A DNA stretch of 64,000 nucleotides from DATESN01 sp035270785 (lineage in GTDB: Bacteria > Bacillota > Clostridia > Lachnospirales > Lachnospiraceae). Positions 51,678 through 61,214 of the stretch are shown here, piece by piece. The notes beneath the pieces were generated by a model, which was not told where the DNA came from, ran no database searches, and was given only the letters and a program-made list of their open reading frames with translations. The DNA lies in assembly GCA_035270785.1 (NCBI GenBank), contig DATESN010000106.1:1-64000 (forward strand). The letters are read 5' to 3'. A program made the position numbers and the translations under genes. Every line of letters starts with the position of its first letter. Position 1 is the first letter of the stretch.

Positions 51678-52661
51678 ATGAAAACCAATAAAATAAAATG
51701 TAATCGATATTCAGGTATCGGAGGACAGGCAGTGCTAGAAGGCATAATGATGAAAAATAAAGATCATTATGCAGTGGCAATTCGCAAGCCAGATGGTAAT
51801 ATAGAAGTTGATACAGAAGAGTTTCTGGGGATTATACATGGAAATGGTATTAAAAAGATTCCATTTATTAGGGGCATCTTCAACTTTATAGATTCGCTTT
51901 CCCTAGGAATGAAGACATTGACATATTCAGCATCTTTTTATGAAGAGGAAGTCGTAAAAGAGTCCTTGGCAGATAAGGCATTGAATAAGATCTTTAAAGA
52001 AAAAACGGAAAAGGTGCTTATGGGATTTACGGTCATGTTATCTGTTATTCTTGCAATAGCAGTATTCATGATATTACCTTTTTATATTTCTTCCTTATTT
52101 CAAAGGTTTGTTTATAATGCATCTCTAATTGCTCTTATTGAGGGTATCATTCGTATTTCAATCTTTATTCTTTATGTGGTAGCAATTTCCCTCATGAAGG
52201 ATATTAGAAGAGTATATATGTATCATGGAGCGGAACATAAATGTATTAATTGTATTGAAAAAGGTCGACCTTTAACTGTGAAGAATGTAATGAAAAGTTC
52301 AAGACAGCATAAACGTTGCGGAACGAGTTTTATGCTGTTTGTAATGTTTGTTAGTGTTGTGCTGTTTTTCTTTATTCGTGTGGATAATCCAGTTTATCGG
52401 GTTCTTTTGCGTGTTGCATTAATCCCTGTAATTGCGGCCATTTCTTATGAGATTATTCGTTTAGCAGGAAAAAGCAATCATATTCTAGTTCGTATTATTT
52501 CGGCACCTGGAATGTGGTTGCAGAAACTTACTACGAGGGAACCAGATGAATCTATGGTTGAGGTGGCAATTGCTGCAGTAGAAGCAGTATTTGACTGGAA
52601 GATATATTTAAAAGATACGTTTGGATATGAAACAGAAGAAACTGTTCAGAAAGAAAACTAG
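51678..52661 (+). CDS. DUF1385 membrane protein
   Basis: A 327-residue membrane protein of the DUF1385 family, which is conserved next to rpmE, prmC and prfA in Clostridia. It starts with GIGGQAVLEGIMMKNKDHYAVAIRKPDG, has TM segments near 118-140, 145-175 and 220-265, and the conserved MYHGAEHKCINCIEKG near 190-205 with His and Cys residues. Function unknown. The start is 51678, with GGAGGT 7 bases upstream; a longer frame from 51630 would run through the rpmE terminator. Confidence 0.9.
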   Translation: MKTNKIKCNRYSGIGGQAVLEGIMMKNKDHYAVAIRKPDGNIEVDTEEFLGIIHGNGIKKIPFIRGIFNFIDSLSLGMKTLTYSASFYEEEVVKESLADKALNKIFKEKTEKVLMGFTVMLSVILAIAVFMILPFYISSLFQRFVYNASLIALIEGIIRISIFILYVVAISLMKDIRRVYMYHGAEHKCINCIEKGRPLTVKNVMKSSRQHKRCGTSFMLFVMFVSVVLFFFIRVDNPVYRVLLRVALIPVIAAISYEIIRLAGKSNHILVRIISAPGMWLQKLTTREPDESMVEVAIAAVEAVFDWKIYLKDTFGYETEETVQKEN

Positions 52662-52663
52662 CT

Positions 52664-53509
52664 ATGAATTACAAAGAAGCCTATGGATTTGGTTTGGCAG
52701 AATTGGAAAAAAGCGGGATACCAAATGCTACGTATGACGCTCGGATTTTACTAGAATATTGTTGTAATACAAATCACAACGACTTGCTTGTTCATGGGGA
52801 CAGGGTCCTAAGTGAAAATGAGAAAAACAGATATACAAAATTAATAAATGAGAGAAGCAAACATATTCCTCTTCAATATATTACAGGAACGCAAGAATTT
52901 ATGGGTATTACCTTTAAAGTGACTCCTAGTGTGTTAATTCCAAGGCAGGATACTGAAATTCTAGTGGAATCAGTGATGAAAAACATACATGACGGTATGA
53001 CTATTTTAGATATGTGCACAGGTTCAGGTTGCATTTTATTAAGCTTACTTCATTATTCAAATGATTGTATTGGAGTTGGGGTTGATATTTCTGAAGACGC
53101 AATTAAAGTTGCAGAGGAAAATGCATTCAACTTGGGGATTAAAGCATGTTTTTTACAAAGCGATTTATTTGCAGAATTAGAAGGAAAGTTTGATATGATT
53201 GTATCAAACCCGCCTTATATCAAAAGTAAAGTTATCCATACACTAATGAATGAAGTAAAAGATTATGAGCCCATGTTAGCACTAGATGGAAATGAAGATG
53301 GTATTTACTTTTACCATAGAATTATAAAGGAAGCAAAAAAACATCTAAATCGTGGTGGACAACTATTTTTTGAGATTGGTTATGATCAAAAAGAGGTAGT
53401 TGAAGATTATATGAAGCAAGAAGGGTATATAGAAGTTTCTACGATAAAAGATTTTGCTGGATTAGATCGCGTAGTTTTAGGAACTTTTTTGGAGGAAGTA
53501 TATGTTTGA
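52664..53509 (+). CDS. prmC: Peptide chain release factor N5-glutamine methyltransferase
   Basis: Methylates the GGQ glutamine of release factors RF1/RF2. The 281-residue protein has an N-terminal helical substrate domain, SAM motif ILDMCTGSGCILLSL near 114 and the catalytic SNPPYIK near 177-183. It starts 2 bases after the DUF1385 stop and overlaps prfA, its substrate gene, by 8 bases. A clear RBS is lacking, so translation is probably coupled to the upstream gene. Confidence 0.95.
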   Translation: MNYKEAYGFGLAELEKSGIPNATYDARILLEYCCNTNHNDLLVHGDRVLSENEKNRYTKLINERSKHIPLQYITGTQEFMGITFKVTPSVLIPRQDTEILVESVMKNIHDGMTILDMCTGSGCILLSLLHYSNDCIGVGVDISEDAIKVAEENAFNLGIKACFLQSDLFAELEGKFDMIVSNPPYIKSKVIHTLMNEVKDYEPMLALDGNEDGIYFYHRIIKEAKKHLNRGGQLFFEIGYDQKEVVEDYMKQEGYIEVSTIKDFAGLDRVVLGTFLEEVYV

Positions 53510-54581
53510 TCGATTAGAAGATTTATTAGTACGCTTTGAAGAAATTATGGGGGAATTAAATGAACCCACCGTGACGAATAATCAGGAGCGTTTCAGGGCA
53601 TTAATGAAGGAACAGAGTGACTTAAATCCCATTGTTGTTGCCTATAAAGAATATAAGAAATGCAAACAAGATATTGAAGATACGCTTGCTATGTTGGATG
53701 AAGAATCTGAAGATGAGATGCGTGAAATGCTTAAGGAAGAACTAAATTATTCAAAAAAACGTGTAGATGAATTAGAACAAGAGATGAAGATTTTACTGTT
53801 GCCAAAAGACCCAAATGATGAAAAGAACGTTATTGTTGAAATAAGGGCAGGTGCTGGAGGTGATGAAGCAGCATTGTTTGCAGCAGAAATGTATCGAGTT
53901 TATGTTCGATATGCGGAAAGAAAACGCTGGAAAGTGGAAATTATGAATATCGATGAAATTGGTATCGGTGGCGTTAAAGATGTTAGCTTTATGATTGCTG
54001 GGAATGGCGCGTATTCTAAGTTGAAGTATGAGAGTGGTGTTCATCGTGTACAACGTGTTCCAGCCACAGAATCTGGTGGCAGAATTCACACATCTACTAT
54101 TACGATTGCAATTATGCCGGAAGTGGAAGAAGTTGATGTAAATATTAATATGAATGACTGTAAATTTGATGTTTTTCGTGCATCGGGAAATGGTGGACAA
54201 TGTGTTAATACCACTGATTCTGCAGTAAGACTGACTCACTTACCTACTGGAATCGTAATTTCTTGTCAGGATGGAAAGTCTCAACTTAAAAATAAAGATA
54301 AAGCACTAACGGTACTTCGTTCAAAGCTTTACGAATTAGAACAAGATAAGAAACATGACGCAGAAGCGGAACTTAGAAAAAGTCAGGTTGGAACAGGCGA
54401 TCGTTCAGAAAAGATTAGAACTTATAATTTTCCACAAGGACGTGTTACAGATCATAGAATTAAGCTAACACTTCATCAATTAGATTCCATTATGGATGGT
54501 GATATTGAAGAAATCATTGATAGCCTAACTGCAGCTGATCAAGCAGCAAAATTGAGCAAATTACAAGAACAAAAATACTAA
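53502..54581 (+). CDS. prfA: Peptide chain release factor 1
   Basis: Recognises UAA and UAG stop codons. The 359-residue protein has the RF1 codon-reading PAT tripeptide (QRVPATESGG near 183-192) and the peptidyl-hydrolysis motif GGQ in ASGNGGQCVNTTDSAVR near 229-236. The residue after GGQ is Cys rather than the usual His, a variant I also associate with Lachnospiraceae. GGAGG lies 7 bases before the ATG, inside prmC. A strong terminator follows. Confidence 0.97.
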   Translation: MFDRLEDLLVRFEEIMGELNEPTVTNNQERFRALMKEQSDLNPIVVAYKEYKKCKQDIEDTLAMLDEESEDEMREMLKEELNYSKKRVDELEQEMKILLLPKDPNDEKNVIVEIRAGAGGDEAALFAAEMYRVYVRYAERKRWKVEIMNIDEIGIGGVKDVSFMIAGNGAYSKLKYESGVHRVQRVPATESGGRIHTSTITIAIMPEVEEVDVNINMNDCKFDVFRASGNGGQCVNTTDSAVRLTHLPTGIVISCQDGKSQLKNKDKALTVLRSKLYELEQDKKHDAEAELRKSQVGTGDRSEKIRTYNFPQGRVTDHRIKLTLHQLDSIMDGDIEEIIDSLTAADQAAKLSKLQEQKY

Positions 54582-54582
54582 T

Positions 54583-54620
54583 AAAATAGGTATCACAATT
54601 GTGATACCTATTTTATTTTT
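54583..54620. terminator. Terminator of prfA operon
   Basis: AAAATAGGTATCACAA (54583-54598) and TTGTGATACCTATTTT (54599-54614) form a perfect palindrome followed by ATTTTTAAC; it works on both strands by symmetry. Confidence 0.9.
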
Positions 54621-54655
54621 AACTAAGCTAACGTTACAAAATGAAAGGATTTATA

Positions 54656-55546
54656 ATGGATATTAACTGGAAAAAGATAAAGATAGAAGACAAAGAGATT
54701 ATAAACCGATATTATGCAAAAACAAAATATAGAACCTGCGAATTTACGTTTGCAAACAATTTACTTTGGTCTCCTTTTTATGGAATATATTATGCAATTG
54801 TAAATGAGATGTTAGTTTTTATGGCTCGTGAATCGGTTTCTTCTGTAACATTTCCTTATGGAGATGGAGATATTAAGAAAACAATGGATCTATTAATGGA
54901 GTATTTTAAAGAAAATGGAAAAGAGTTTAAGATGCATTTGGTATCACCATCGCAGTTTGAGGTGATTGATAACTTTTACCCAGGACAATTTAAAATAGAG
55001 TATAACAGAGATGATGCGGATTATATTTATGAAAGCGAAAAATTAATTAGTCTTTCTGGTAAAAAGCTTCATAGTAAAAGAAATCATATCAATAAATTTA
55101 AGGAAAATCATACGGATTGGCAATATGAATCTATCACAGATGAAAATGTGCAAGAATGCATTGAGATGACGTATGAATGGAAAAAACAAAATGACAGCGA
55201 TATAGATGGAAAGAATGCAGAGTATCAAGTCACGTTAGAAGCACTTCGACTTAAAAAAGAATTGGGGTTAGTTGGAGGATTACTACGATTAGAGGGAAAA
55301 GTAATAGCATTTACCCTTGGGGAAGAATGCTGTGAATGCACCTTTATTGTGCATATAGAAAAAGCGTTTAGTGAAATTCAAGGAGCATACCCATTAATAA
55401 ATCAGCAATTTATTGAACATGAGGCAATAAATTACCAATATATCAATAGGGAAGAAGATACAGGATCGGAAGGACTAAGAAAAGCAAAGTTATCCTATAA
55501 TCCAATCTTTTTGGTGGAAAAGGGAACCGTTACACCAATCAAATAA
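54656..55546 (+). CDS. DUF2156 protein (phosphatidylglycerol lysyltransferase-like GNAT fold)
   Basis: A 296-residue soluble protein with two tandem GNAT-like halves, as in DUF2156. The N-terminal half has TCEFTFANNLLWSPFYG near 25-42. A basic linker follows (GKKLHSKRNHINKFKENH). The C-terminal half ends EEDTGSEGLRKAKLSYNPIFLVEK, the typical family ending. It lacks the membrane part of MprF, so an aminoacyl or other acyl transfer role is only suggested. The start is 54656, preceded by AAAGGA; the upstream ATG 54641 overlaps that RBS. Confidence 0.8.
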   Translation: MDINWKKIKIEDKEIINRYYAKTKYRTCEFTFANNLLWSPFYGIYYAIVNEMLVFMARESVSSVTFPYGDGDIKKTMDLLMEYFKENGKEFKMHLVSPSQFEVIDNFYPGQFKIEYNRDDADYIYESEKLISLSGKKLHSKRNHINKFKENHTDWQYESITDENVQECIEMTYEWKKQNDSDIDGKNAEYQVTLEALRLKKELGLVGGLLRLEGKVIAFTLGEECCECTFIVHIEKAFSEIQGAYPLINQQFIEHEAINYQYINREEDTGSEGLRKAKLSYNPIFLVEKGTVTPIK

Positions 55547-55577
55547 AAATGTTCAAATTGCATTATAGTTTTATATC

Positions 55578-56540
55578 TTAGATCTCTGGTAGAGAGTCCA
55601 TAAAGTCGGGATTTGTAGCATTTCCGCTTTGGATAGAACGCTTATATTGACTTGGTGTACATTTCAAGTAATATTTAAACCATTTATTATAATAACTGGT
55701 CGTGTTGAATCCAACAGATAATGCCAAATCTGAGATGGAGTCGAATTTGGGATTGTCTTGCAGCATAAGCCGTGTTGACATATAGATTCGATATTTTATA
55801 ATATATTCAAAGGGTGTAAGATTCAAGGAACGTTTAAAGAGGCGGCAACATTCACTTTTACTTATATGAATTGCTTCGGCTAAAGAATCTAAGGTTATTG
55901 TATTGGCATAGTTCTCCTGAATATACATTAACCCTTGTTTTGTACGTGCACCATCAGAAGTCAGTGAAGTGGCATTGTCAAATGTTTTTCTATTTGGGGA
56001 TGATAAATGATTTAATAACAAAAGCCATAATTTACACAGTTGACTTTTTGTAGATAATTCATAGCCAAACTTTTTAACAAGGTTATCTGCAATAATTTGA
56101 TTTATAATTTTTTTCATTTTATTGTTAAACGTATTAATATCTTGTATAAGCAGGTATTTCATTGAAAATGCATCAACAATAGGTGTCAAATATTTGTTAT
56201 ACAAATAATTTTCTTTGTATCCGAATAGGTAAGAAGGATGAAATACAATCACTTGCAAGATGCACTTTTTATCTTTTACAGGATGAATACTGTGAAGGAT
56301 ATTTTGATTAAATAAAATGCACGCCCCTTCCTTAAGAACGAAAACCTTCTCGTCAACAGAAAATTCTGCCTGTCCGTGCAAAACTAAGGCGATTTCTATT
56401 TCTTCATGCCAGTGCCAATGTACATGTCCCATAGTTATCTTTTCTAAATCAATAGAATATACATCCACTGGATATTCTAAGCTACCATGTGATTTATCTT
56501 CATGTAGATTATAATCAATTCCCATTTTTGTTTCATTCAT
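55578..56540 (-). CDS. AraC-family transcriptional regulator with cupin domain
   Basis: A 320-residue regulator. The N-terminal cupin sensor (about 25-110) has HVHWHWHEEIEIALVLHGQAEF and histidines that may bind a sugar or metal. The C-terminal double HTH (about 210-305) has TLDSLAEAIHISKSECCRLFKRSLNLTPFEYI and ISDLALSVGFNTTSYYNKWFK. GGAGG lies 9 bases before the ATG. It is divergent from dpaA across 242 bases, but dpaA is expected to be sporulation-controlled, so its own target is probably elsewhere. Confidence 0.9.
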   Translation of the reverse strand: MNETKMGIDYNLHEDKSHGSLEYPVDVYSIDLEKITMGHVHWHWHEEIEIALVLHGQAEFSVDEKVFVLKEGACILFNQNILHSIHPVKDKKCILQVIVFHPSYLFGYKENYLYNKYLTPIVDAFSMKYLLIQDINTFNNKMKKIINQIIADNLVKKFGYELSTKSQLCKLWLLLLNHLSSPNRKTFDNATSLTSDGARTKQGLMYIQENYANTITLDSLAEAIHISKSECCRLFKRSLNLTPFEYIIKYRIYMSTRLMLQDNPKFDSISDLALSVGFNTTSYYNKWFKYYLKCTPSQYKRSIQSGNATNPDFMDSLPEI

Positions 56541-56734
56541 AAAACCAGCCTCCTTATTTCAGTAAAAAACCCAAATTACCATTTAAAAATAAGATGCAAT
56601 AAAACATGATAAAAGGCGACAATTATAGAATGGATTCGTATAAAATTTTCTTCTTTATATATGTCATTTTAACATATTATTGATATTTATTCAATGATTG
56701 GGAAATGTTACCACACTAAAAATTTTTATTTGAC

Positions 56735-56761
56735 ACTCAATGTCTTCCCATACATATATTA
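56735..56761 (+). promoter_or_regulatory. Sigma-K-like promoter of dpaAB
   Basis: AC (56735-56736), 16 bases, then CATATATTA (56753-56761), which fits the sigma-K -10 form CATAnnnTA. It lies 22 bases before the dpaA start. Mother-cell expression of dipicolinate synthase is established in Bacillus; here it is inferred. Confidence 0.65.
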
Positions 56762-56782
56762 TTAAAATAAGGAGGGTGTTAA

Positions 56783-57655
56783 GTGTCTATGAACTTAAAT
56801 ATTGCTATTTTTGGCGGTGATAAGCGTAACTATTATATGGCTGAGGTTTTAGAAAAAAGGGGATACCAAATTTTCAGATATGGCCTTTGTAGCTATGATG
56901 ATGAGCTTAAATCTTGTAGTGGAGAGATGGAAGATTCTCTTTCTAGTATTATGAATCAAGCAGATGTTTTTATTGGTCCAATCCCATTTAGTAAAGATGG
57001 TCATACTATATATTCTAGCGGTAACAAGGTAATAGAAATTGATGATTTTTGTAAGTATATTAAAAAAGGAGACCTTATTTTTGGAGGTAACATTAGTCCG
57101 TTGGTTCAAAAAATTTCTCTGGAAAGAAAATCATTTTGTTATGACTATTTGAAAGTAGAAGATATTGCATTAAAAAATGCAGTTTCTACGGCAGAAGGAG
57201 CAATTGCAGAAGCAATTATAGAAAGTGACATTAATTTATATCAAAGTAATTGTTTGGTACTAGGCTACGGTAAATGTGGGAAAGCATTAGCAAATAGATT
57301 ATATCATTTCGGTGCATATGTGACGGTAGCAGCTAGAAAAGAAGTGCAACTTATAGAGGTTGCAAACAATCATCTTCAACCACTTCTATTAGATAAACTG
57401 GAAAGGAAGATCACACAATTTGATTTTATCTTTAATACGATTCCAGCCCAAGTTTTAGAAGAAAGCTTGATTCAATTAGTTAAGAAGGAGTGTCTCATTA
57501 TTGACATTGCATCGATGCCAGGAGGTACTGATTTTGATGCATGTAAAGCCCGTGGTATTAAAGCAATTCTTTCCCTAGGAATACCAGGTCGTTATGCACC
57601 CAAATCATCAGCCGAAATATTAGTTCAGTCAATAGAGCACTTATTGCATCTGTAA
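56783..57655 (+). CDS. dpaA: Dipicolinate synthase subunit A
   Basis: With DpaB, makes dipicolinic acid from a dihydroxy-tetrahydrodipicolinate precursor in the mother cell for import into the spore core. The 290-residue protein has an N-terminal MNLNIAIFGGDKRNYYMAEVL and a Rossmann segment NCLVLGYGKCGKALANRL near 152-169. FIFNTIPAQVL near 216 and LGIPGRYAPKSSAEIL at the C-terminus also match the family. The GTG start is supported by GGAGGG 6 bases upstream. It is followed 19 bases later by dpaB, with no lysine-pathway genes attached. Confidence 0.94.
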   Translation: MSMNLNIAIFGGDKRNYYMAEVLEKRGYQIFRYGLCSYDDELKSCSGEMEDSLSSIMNQADVFIGPIPFSKDGHTIYSSGNKVIEIDDFCKYIKKGDLIFGGNISPLVQKISLERKSFCYDYLKVEDIALKNAVSTAEGAIAEAIIESDINLYQSNCLVLGYGKCGKALANRLYHFGAYVTVAARKEVQLIEVANNHLQPLLLDKLERKITQFDFIFNTIPAQVLEESLIQLVKKECLIIDIASMPGGTDFDACKARGIKAILSLGIPGRYAPKSSAEILVQSIEHLLHL

Positions 57656-57674
57656 TGTTTTCAGGAGTATAAGC

Positions 57675-58259
57675 ATGCAATTTAGTGGTATTAATATAGG
57701 ATTTGCAATTACTGGATCTTTTTGTACCTTTGATAAGATAAAAAAAGAATTACAATATTTAATTGAATTAGGAGCTAATGTGATCCCTATTTTCTCATTT
57801 CATGCAGCAACCATAGATTCTAGATTTGGTATAGCCAAAGAGTTTGTAAAGGAAGTAGAAAAGATTACAGGAAATCAAGCAATTCTTACAATAGAAATGG
57901 CAGAACCTCTTGGTCCAAAGGGGATGATAGACATACTGATCATAGCACCCTGTACGGGGAATACCATTGCAAAACTTAGTAATAGCATAACAGATACGCC
58001 AGTATTAATGGCAGCTAAAGCACATTTGAGAAATAATAAACCATTGGTAATTAGCATCTCAACAAATGATGGACTAGGATTAAATTTGAAAAACATAGGA
58101 ACGCTGCTTTGTTCTAAAGGAGTATATTTTGTTCCTTTTGGTCAAGATAATTGTAGTGCAAAACCAAAATCCTTAGTAGCACATGTTGATTTAATGGCAG
58201 AAACTTTGGAAAAGGCATTAGTAGGAGAACAAATTCAGCCTATTCTTATTTCTTTTTAA
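57675..58259 (+). CDS. dpaB: Dipicolinate synthase subunit B (flavoprotein)
   Basis: A 194-residue HFCD-type flavoprotein subunit of dipicolinate synthase. GINIGFAITGSFCTFDKI near 4-21 is the flavin loop region, and LIIAPCTGNTIAKLSNSITDTPVLMAAKAHLR near 92-123 is the conserved core. AGGAG lies about 9 bases before the ATG. Co-transcribed with dpaA. A hairpin follows. Confidence 0.95.
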   Translation: MQFSGINIGFAITGSFCTFDKIKKELQYLIELGANVIPIFSFHAATIDSRFGIAKEFVKEVEKITGNQAILTIEMAEPLGPKGMIDILIIAPCTGNTIAKLSNSITDTPVLMAAKAHLRNNKPLVISISTNDGLGLNLKNIGTLLCSKGVYFVPFGQDNCSAKPKSLVAHVDLMAETLEKALVGEQIQPILISF

Positions 58260-58289
58260 TCATATAAAAGGATGTTATATTGAATTGTT

Positions 58290-58329
58290 AGAAGTCATGG
58301 AAAAGTAACTTATATGATCCATGACTTCT
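58290..58329. terminator. Probable bidirectional terminator, dpaB / asnB
   Basis: AGAAGTCATGG (58290-58300) pairs with CCATGACTTCT (58319-58329) with an 18-base loop; the T-run is short (TTCTTTGG). Confidence 0.65.
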
Positions 58330-58342
58330 TTGGTATTACTAT

Positions 58343-60196
58343 TTAAATTAGACTAATTTTATAATATTCCATCCAAAAGTTTATTTGAAGTAAGTAAGCG
58401 AGCAACTGCGGGCCTGCCATGAGTTGACCATACCAAGGACTACCATAATCGGAAGTGCTAGCAAGAAATTGATATACTTTTTTCTTATCAATAAAAGCCC
58501 GTATAGGAGAAGAAGGCGTTTCTATTACTTCAATTAGCTTTTCAGAAAGTAGCTTTTCGTAATGGGGATCGTATGTTTTGGGGTATGGGCTTTTACGACG
58601 AAATAAAATTTCGTCAGGTAATAATCCCTTGCATGAATTACGTAGAAGATTTTTGACAACACCATCTTTTGCTTTCATTTCCCATGGAACATTAAATAAA
58701 TACTCAATGATACGATGATCTGCGAAAGGTACTCTAGCTTCTAATCCACAAAACATACTTGTTCTATCAGTACGATCTAATAAAGTCTGCATAAACCATC
58801 GAAGATTCAGATAGGAAATCTCCCGTCTTTTTTTCTCCGTAGGATTATCAGAAGCAAGAGTTGGGACTTCTGATAAAGAAGTATGATATGCATTTCTCAC
58901 ATAATCCTCCATTTTTAAGGATTCTATAAAATCATCAGATAGTAAAGAGGATCGAGGTGCTAGATTAGGGGTCCATGGAAAAGAATCTTGGATAAAAAAC
59001 TCCTGTTTGTGAAACCAGGGATAACCACCAAATATTTCATCCGCACATTCGCCTGTTAAAACTACTTTATTATAATCCTTTACGATGGAACAGAAATAAA
59101 GCATGGAGGAATCTATATCGGCCATACATGGTAAATCATGAGATAGAACAGATTGATAGAGAAAATCAAACTGATGATCAATGGAACATTCTAAAAACCG
59201 ATGGTTGGATTGAATTTCATTTACCATGATATCCACATAGGGACGATCTTGAGAGGGCTGAAAGTTATTGGCTTTAAAGTATTTATCATTTGCTACAAAA
59301 TCAAAAGAAAAGGTGTTTAATTGTTTGTTTTGTTTCTTCAATTGATTTGCACATACGGCGGATACAATGCTACTATCTACGCCACCAGAGAGAAATGTAC
59401 AAATAGGAACGTCTGATATCATCTGTCTCTGAATAGAATCGGTTACAAGATAACGAGTTTTCTCCAAAGTTTGCTGATAGGTATCCAGATGGGGATGACT
59501 TTCTAATTTCCAGTAGGGAATTGATTTGATACCACTAGCATTTATTTTTAGAAAATGTCCGGGTAGCACTTCTTCGATGGATTGAAAGACTCCGCAACCG
59601 GGTGTTTTTGCAGGACCAATTGAAAATATTTCATTTAAACCGTTATGATCCAGCTGTGGCTTGATATCGGGATGAGCAAATAGCCCTTTCATTTCCGAAG
59701 AAAAGATAACGGTTCCATTGGAAAGAATATGATAGAAAAGTGGCTTAATACCAGAACGATCACGAAATAAGTAAAGGGAGTTTTCAAGTTCGTCCATAAT
59801 AGAAAAGGCAAATATTCCATTTAGCTTTTTTACAAAGTCAGATCCATATTCCACAAATCCAAGTAGAATAATCTCTGTATCACAAGATGTTTGAAAGATA
59901 TATCCCTTTTCTAATAGATCAATTTTTAATTCATTCATATTATAAAGTTCACCATTGTATACAATCCCATAGTTTTTGTTTGCAACTTGAAATAACATTG
60001 GTTGGTGACCAGAGTTTAGATCGATAATGGATAATCGAGTATGTGCTAATCCAAAATGCTGTGATAGATAGATTCCATTGTCATCAGGTCCTCGGTGTTT
60101 TAACGCAACAATCATTTTTTCCAAAAGCTCTTTATATAGAAAAGGTTTATCATCAAAGTTAATATGACTATGATACAGGCCAGCAATTCCACACAT
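58343..60196 (-). CDS. asnB: Asparagine synthetase, glutamine-hydrolysing
   Basis: Converts aspartate, ATP and glutamine to asparagine. The 617-residue protein has an N-terminal class II amidotransferase domain with Cys2 (MCGIAGLYHSH) as nucleophile. The C-terminal synthetase domain has the PPi loop SGGVDSS near 260 and GECADEIFGGYPW near 375. The start is 60196, because the enzyme needs Cys right after Met, and GGGAG lies 9 bases upstream; a longer frame from 60214 has no RBS. It lies beside dpaAB; sporulation-linked asparagine synthetases exist, but nothing here proves that. Confidence 0.94.
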   Translation of the reverse strand: MCGIAGLYHSHINFDDKPFLYKELLEKMIVALKHRGPDDNGIYLSQHFGLAHTRLSIIDLNSGHQPMLFQVANKNYGIVYNGELYNMNELKIDLLEKGYIFQTSCDTEIILLGFVEYGSDFVKKLNGIFAFSIMDELENSLYLFRDRSGIKPLFYHILSNGTVIFSSEMKGLFAHPDIKPQLDHNGLNEIFSIGPAKTPGCGVFQSIEEVLPGHFLKINASGIKSIPYWKLESHPHLDTYQQTLEKTRYLVTDSIQRQMISDVPICTFLSGGVDSSIVSAVCANQLKKQNKQLNTFSFDFVANDKYFKANNFQPSQDRPYVDIMVNEIQSNHRFLECSIDHQFDFLYQSVLSHDLPCMADIDSSMLYFCSIVKDYNKVVLTGECADEIFGGYPWFHKQEFFIQDSFPWTPNLAPRSSLLSDDFIESLKMEDYVRNAYHTSLSEVPTLASDNPTEKKRREISYLNLRWFMQTLLDRTDRTSMFCGLEARVPFADHRIIEYLFNVPWEMKAKDGVVKNLLRNSCKGLLPDEILFRRKSPYPKTYDPHYEKLLSEKLIEVIETPSSPIRAFIDKKKVYQFLASTSDYGSPWYGQLMAGPQLLAYLLQINFWMEYYKISLI

Positions 60197-60249
60197 GAAT
60201 TGATACTCCCACATTCAAGATAATTCTGTTAACAGTGTATGTGATTTGT

Positions 60250-60278
60250 TTGAGTATGTGAATTGTTCATGATACAAT
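60250..60278 (+). promoter_or_regulatory. Sigma-A promoter of the LysR-type gene
   Basis: TTGAGT (60250-60255), 17-base spacer, TACAAT (60273-60278), with TG one base before the -10. Confidence 0.7.
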
Positions 60279-60313
60279 GTTTCTAAAGACAGGATAGGAA
60301 GAAGGGGCTCATT

Positions 60314-61201
60314 ATGACTATTCGCCATTTGAAAATATTTATTACAGTGGCTGATTGCGGAAAGATGCGAAAGGCAGCAGAATTACTTTATATTTCTCAA
60401 CCCTCTGTAAGTCAGGTCATTCAAGAATTGGAATCACACTATGGAGTAAAACTTTTTGAAAGATTATCTCAAAAGATTTATCTCACAGAGAGCGGAAAGA
60501 AATTGTTATTACATGCTAGACATGTAGTGGATTCTTTTGAAAGTATGGATCTGGATATGAAAAACTTTGGAGAACATCTACGCCTTCGTTTAGGGGGGAG
60601 TGTATCTGTTGGAACCTGTCTTTTCGATGCCTTAATTTCTAGGACACAAAAGGAGATGCCAGGTATTAAAATAAAGGTTTTTATTAATAACACATCCTTT
60701 ATTGAAGAAATGATATTAAAGAGTCAACTGGATGTGGGTATTGTAGAGGGTGTTGTAAAAAGTAATGATATCATTAGGATTCCCATTGCAAAAGATGAAT
60801 TGGTCATGATTGTTGGAAGGTCTGATCCATTATATGATAAAAAAAGTATTGCATTAGAAGAGCTAGTAGGACATTCACTGATTTCAAGAGAAGATGGAAG
60901 CACAGATAGAAATCAGTATGAACGCCTTTTGCAAGAAAGAAATATTGAATTGGAGCAAAACTGGTGTTCCACAAACACGGAAGCTATTAAAAAAGCGGTT
61001 GTGGCTGGAAGAGGAGTTGCTATTATTTCTAAAATGTTAATTACCCAAGAAGTAATAGAAGAAAAAGTAAAAATATTAAACATAGACAATATAAAGGTAG
61101 AACGCGACATACAATTAATTTTTCACAAAAATAAGTTTTTATCACAATCATTGCAGAAGTTTTTAACGGTTTGTCAAGAAAAGCCAAATGAACCATATTA
61201 A
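60314..61201 (+). CDS. LysR-family transcriptional regulator
   Basis: A 295-residue regulator. The N-terminal winged HTH (MTIRHLKIFITVADCGKMRKAAELLYISQPSVSQVIQELE, about 1-40) and the type 2 periplasmic-binding-like effector domain (about 90-290) are typical. It most resembles the CysB/CbbR/YwfK-like group in layout, with the effector unknown. AGAAGGGG lies about 7 bases before the ATG. It is convergent with the chromate-type transporter genes (13-base gap) and divergent from asnB. Confidence 0.92.
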   Translation: MTIRHLKIFITVADCGKMRKAAELLYISQPSVSQVIQELESHYGVKLFERLSQKIYLTESGKKLLLHARHVVDSFESMDLDMKNFGEHLRLRLGGSVSVGTCLFDALISRTQKEMPGIKIKVFINNTSFIEEMILKSQLDVGIVEGVVKSNDIIRIPIAKDELVMIVGRSDPLYDKKSIALEELVGHSLISREDGSTDRNQYERLLQERNIELEQNWCSTNTEAIKKAVVAGRGVAIISKMLITQEVIEEKVKILNIDNIKVERDIQLIFHKNKFLSQSLQKFLTVCQEKPNEPY

Positions 61202-61214
61202 TTAGAATCATACA

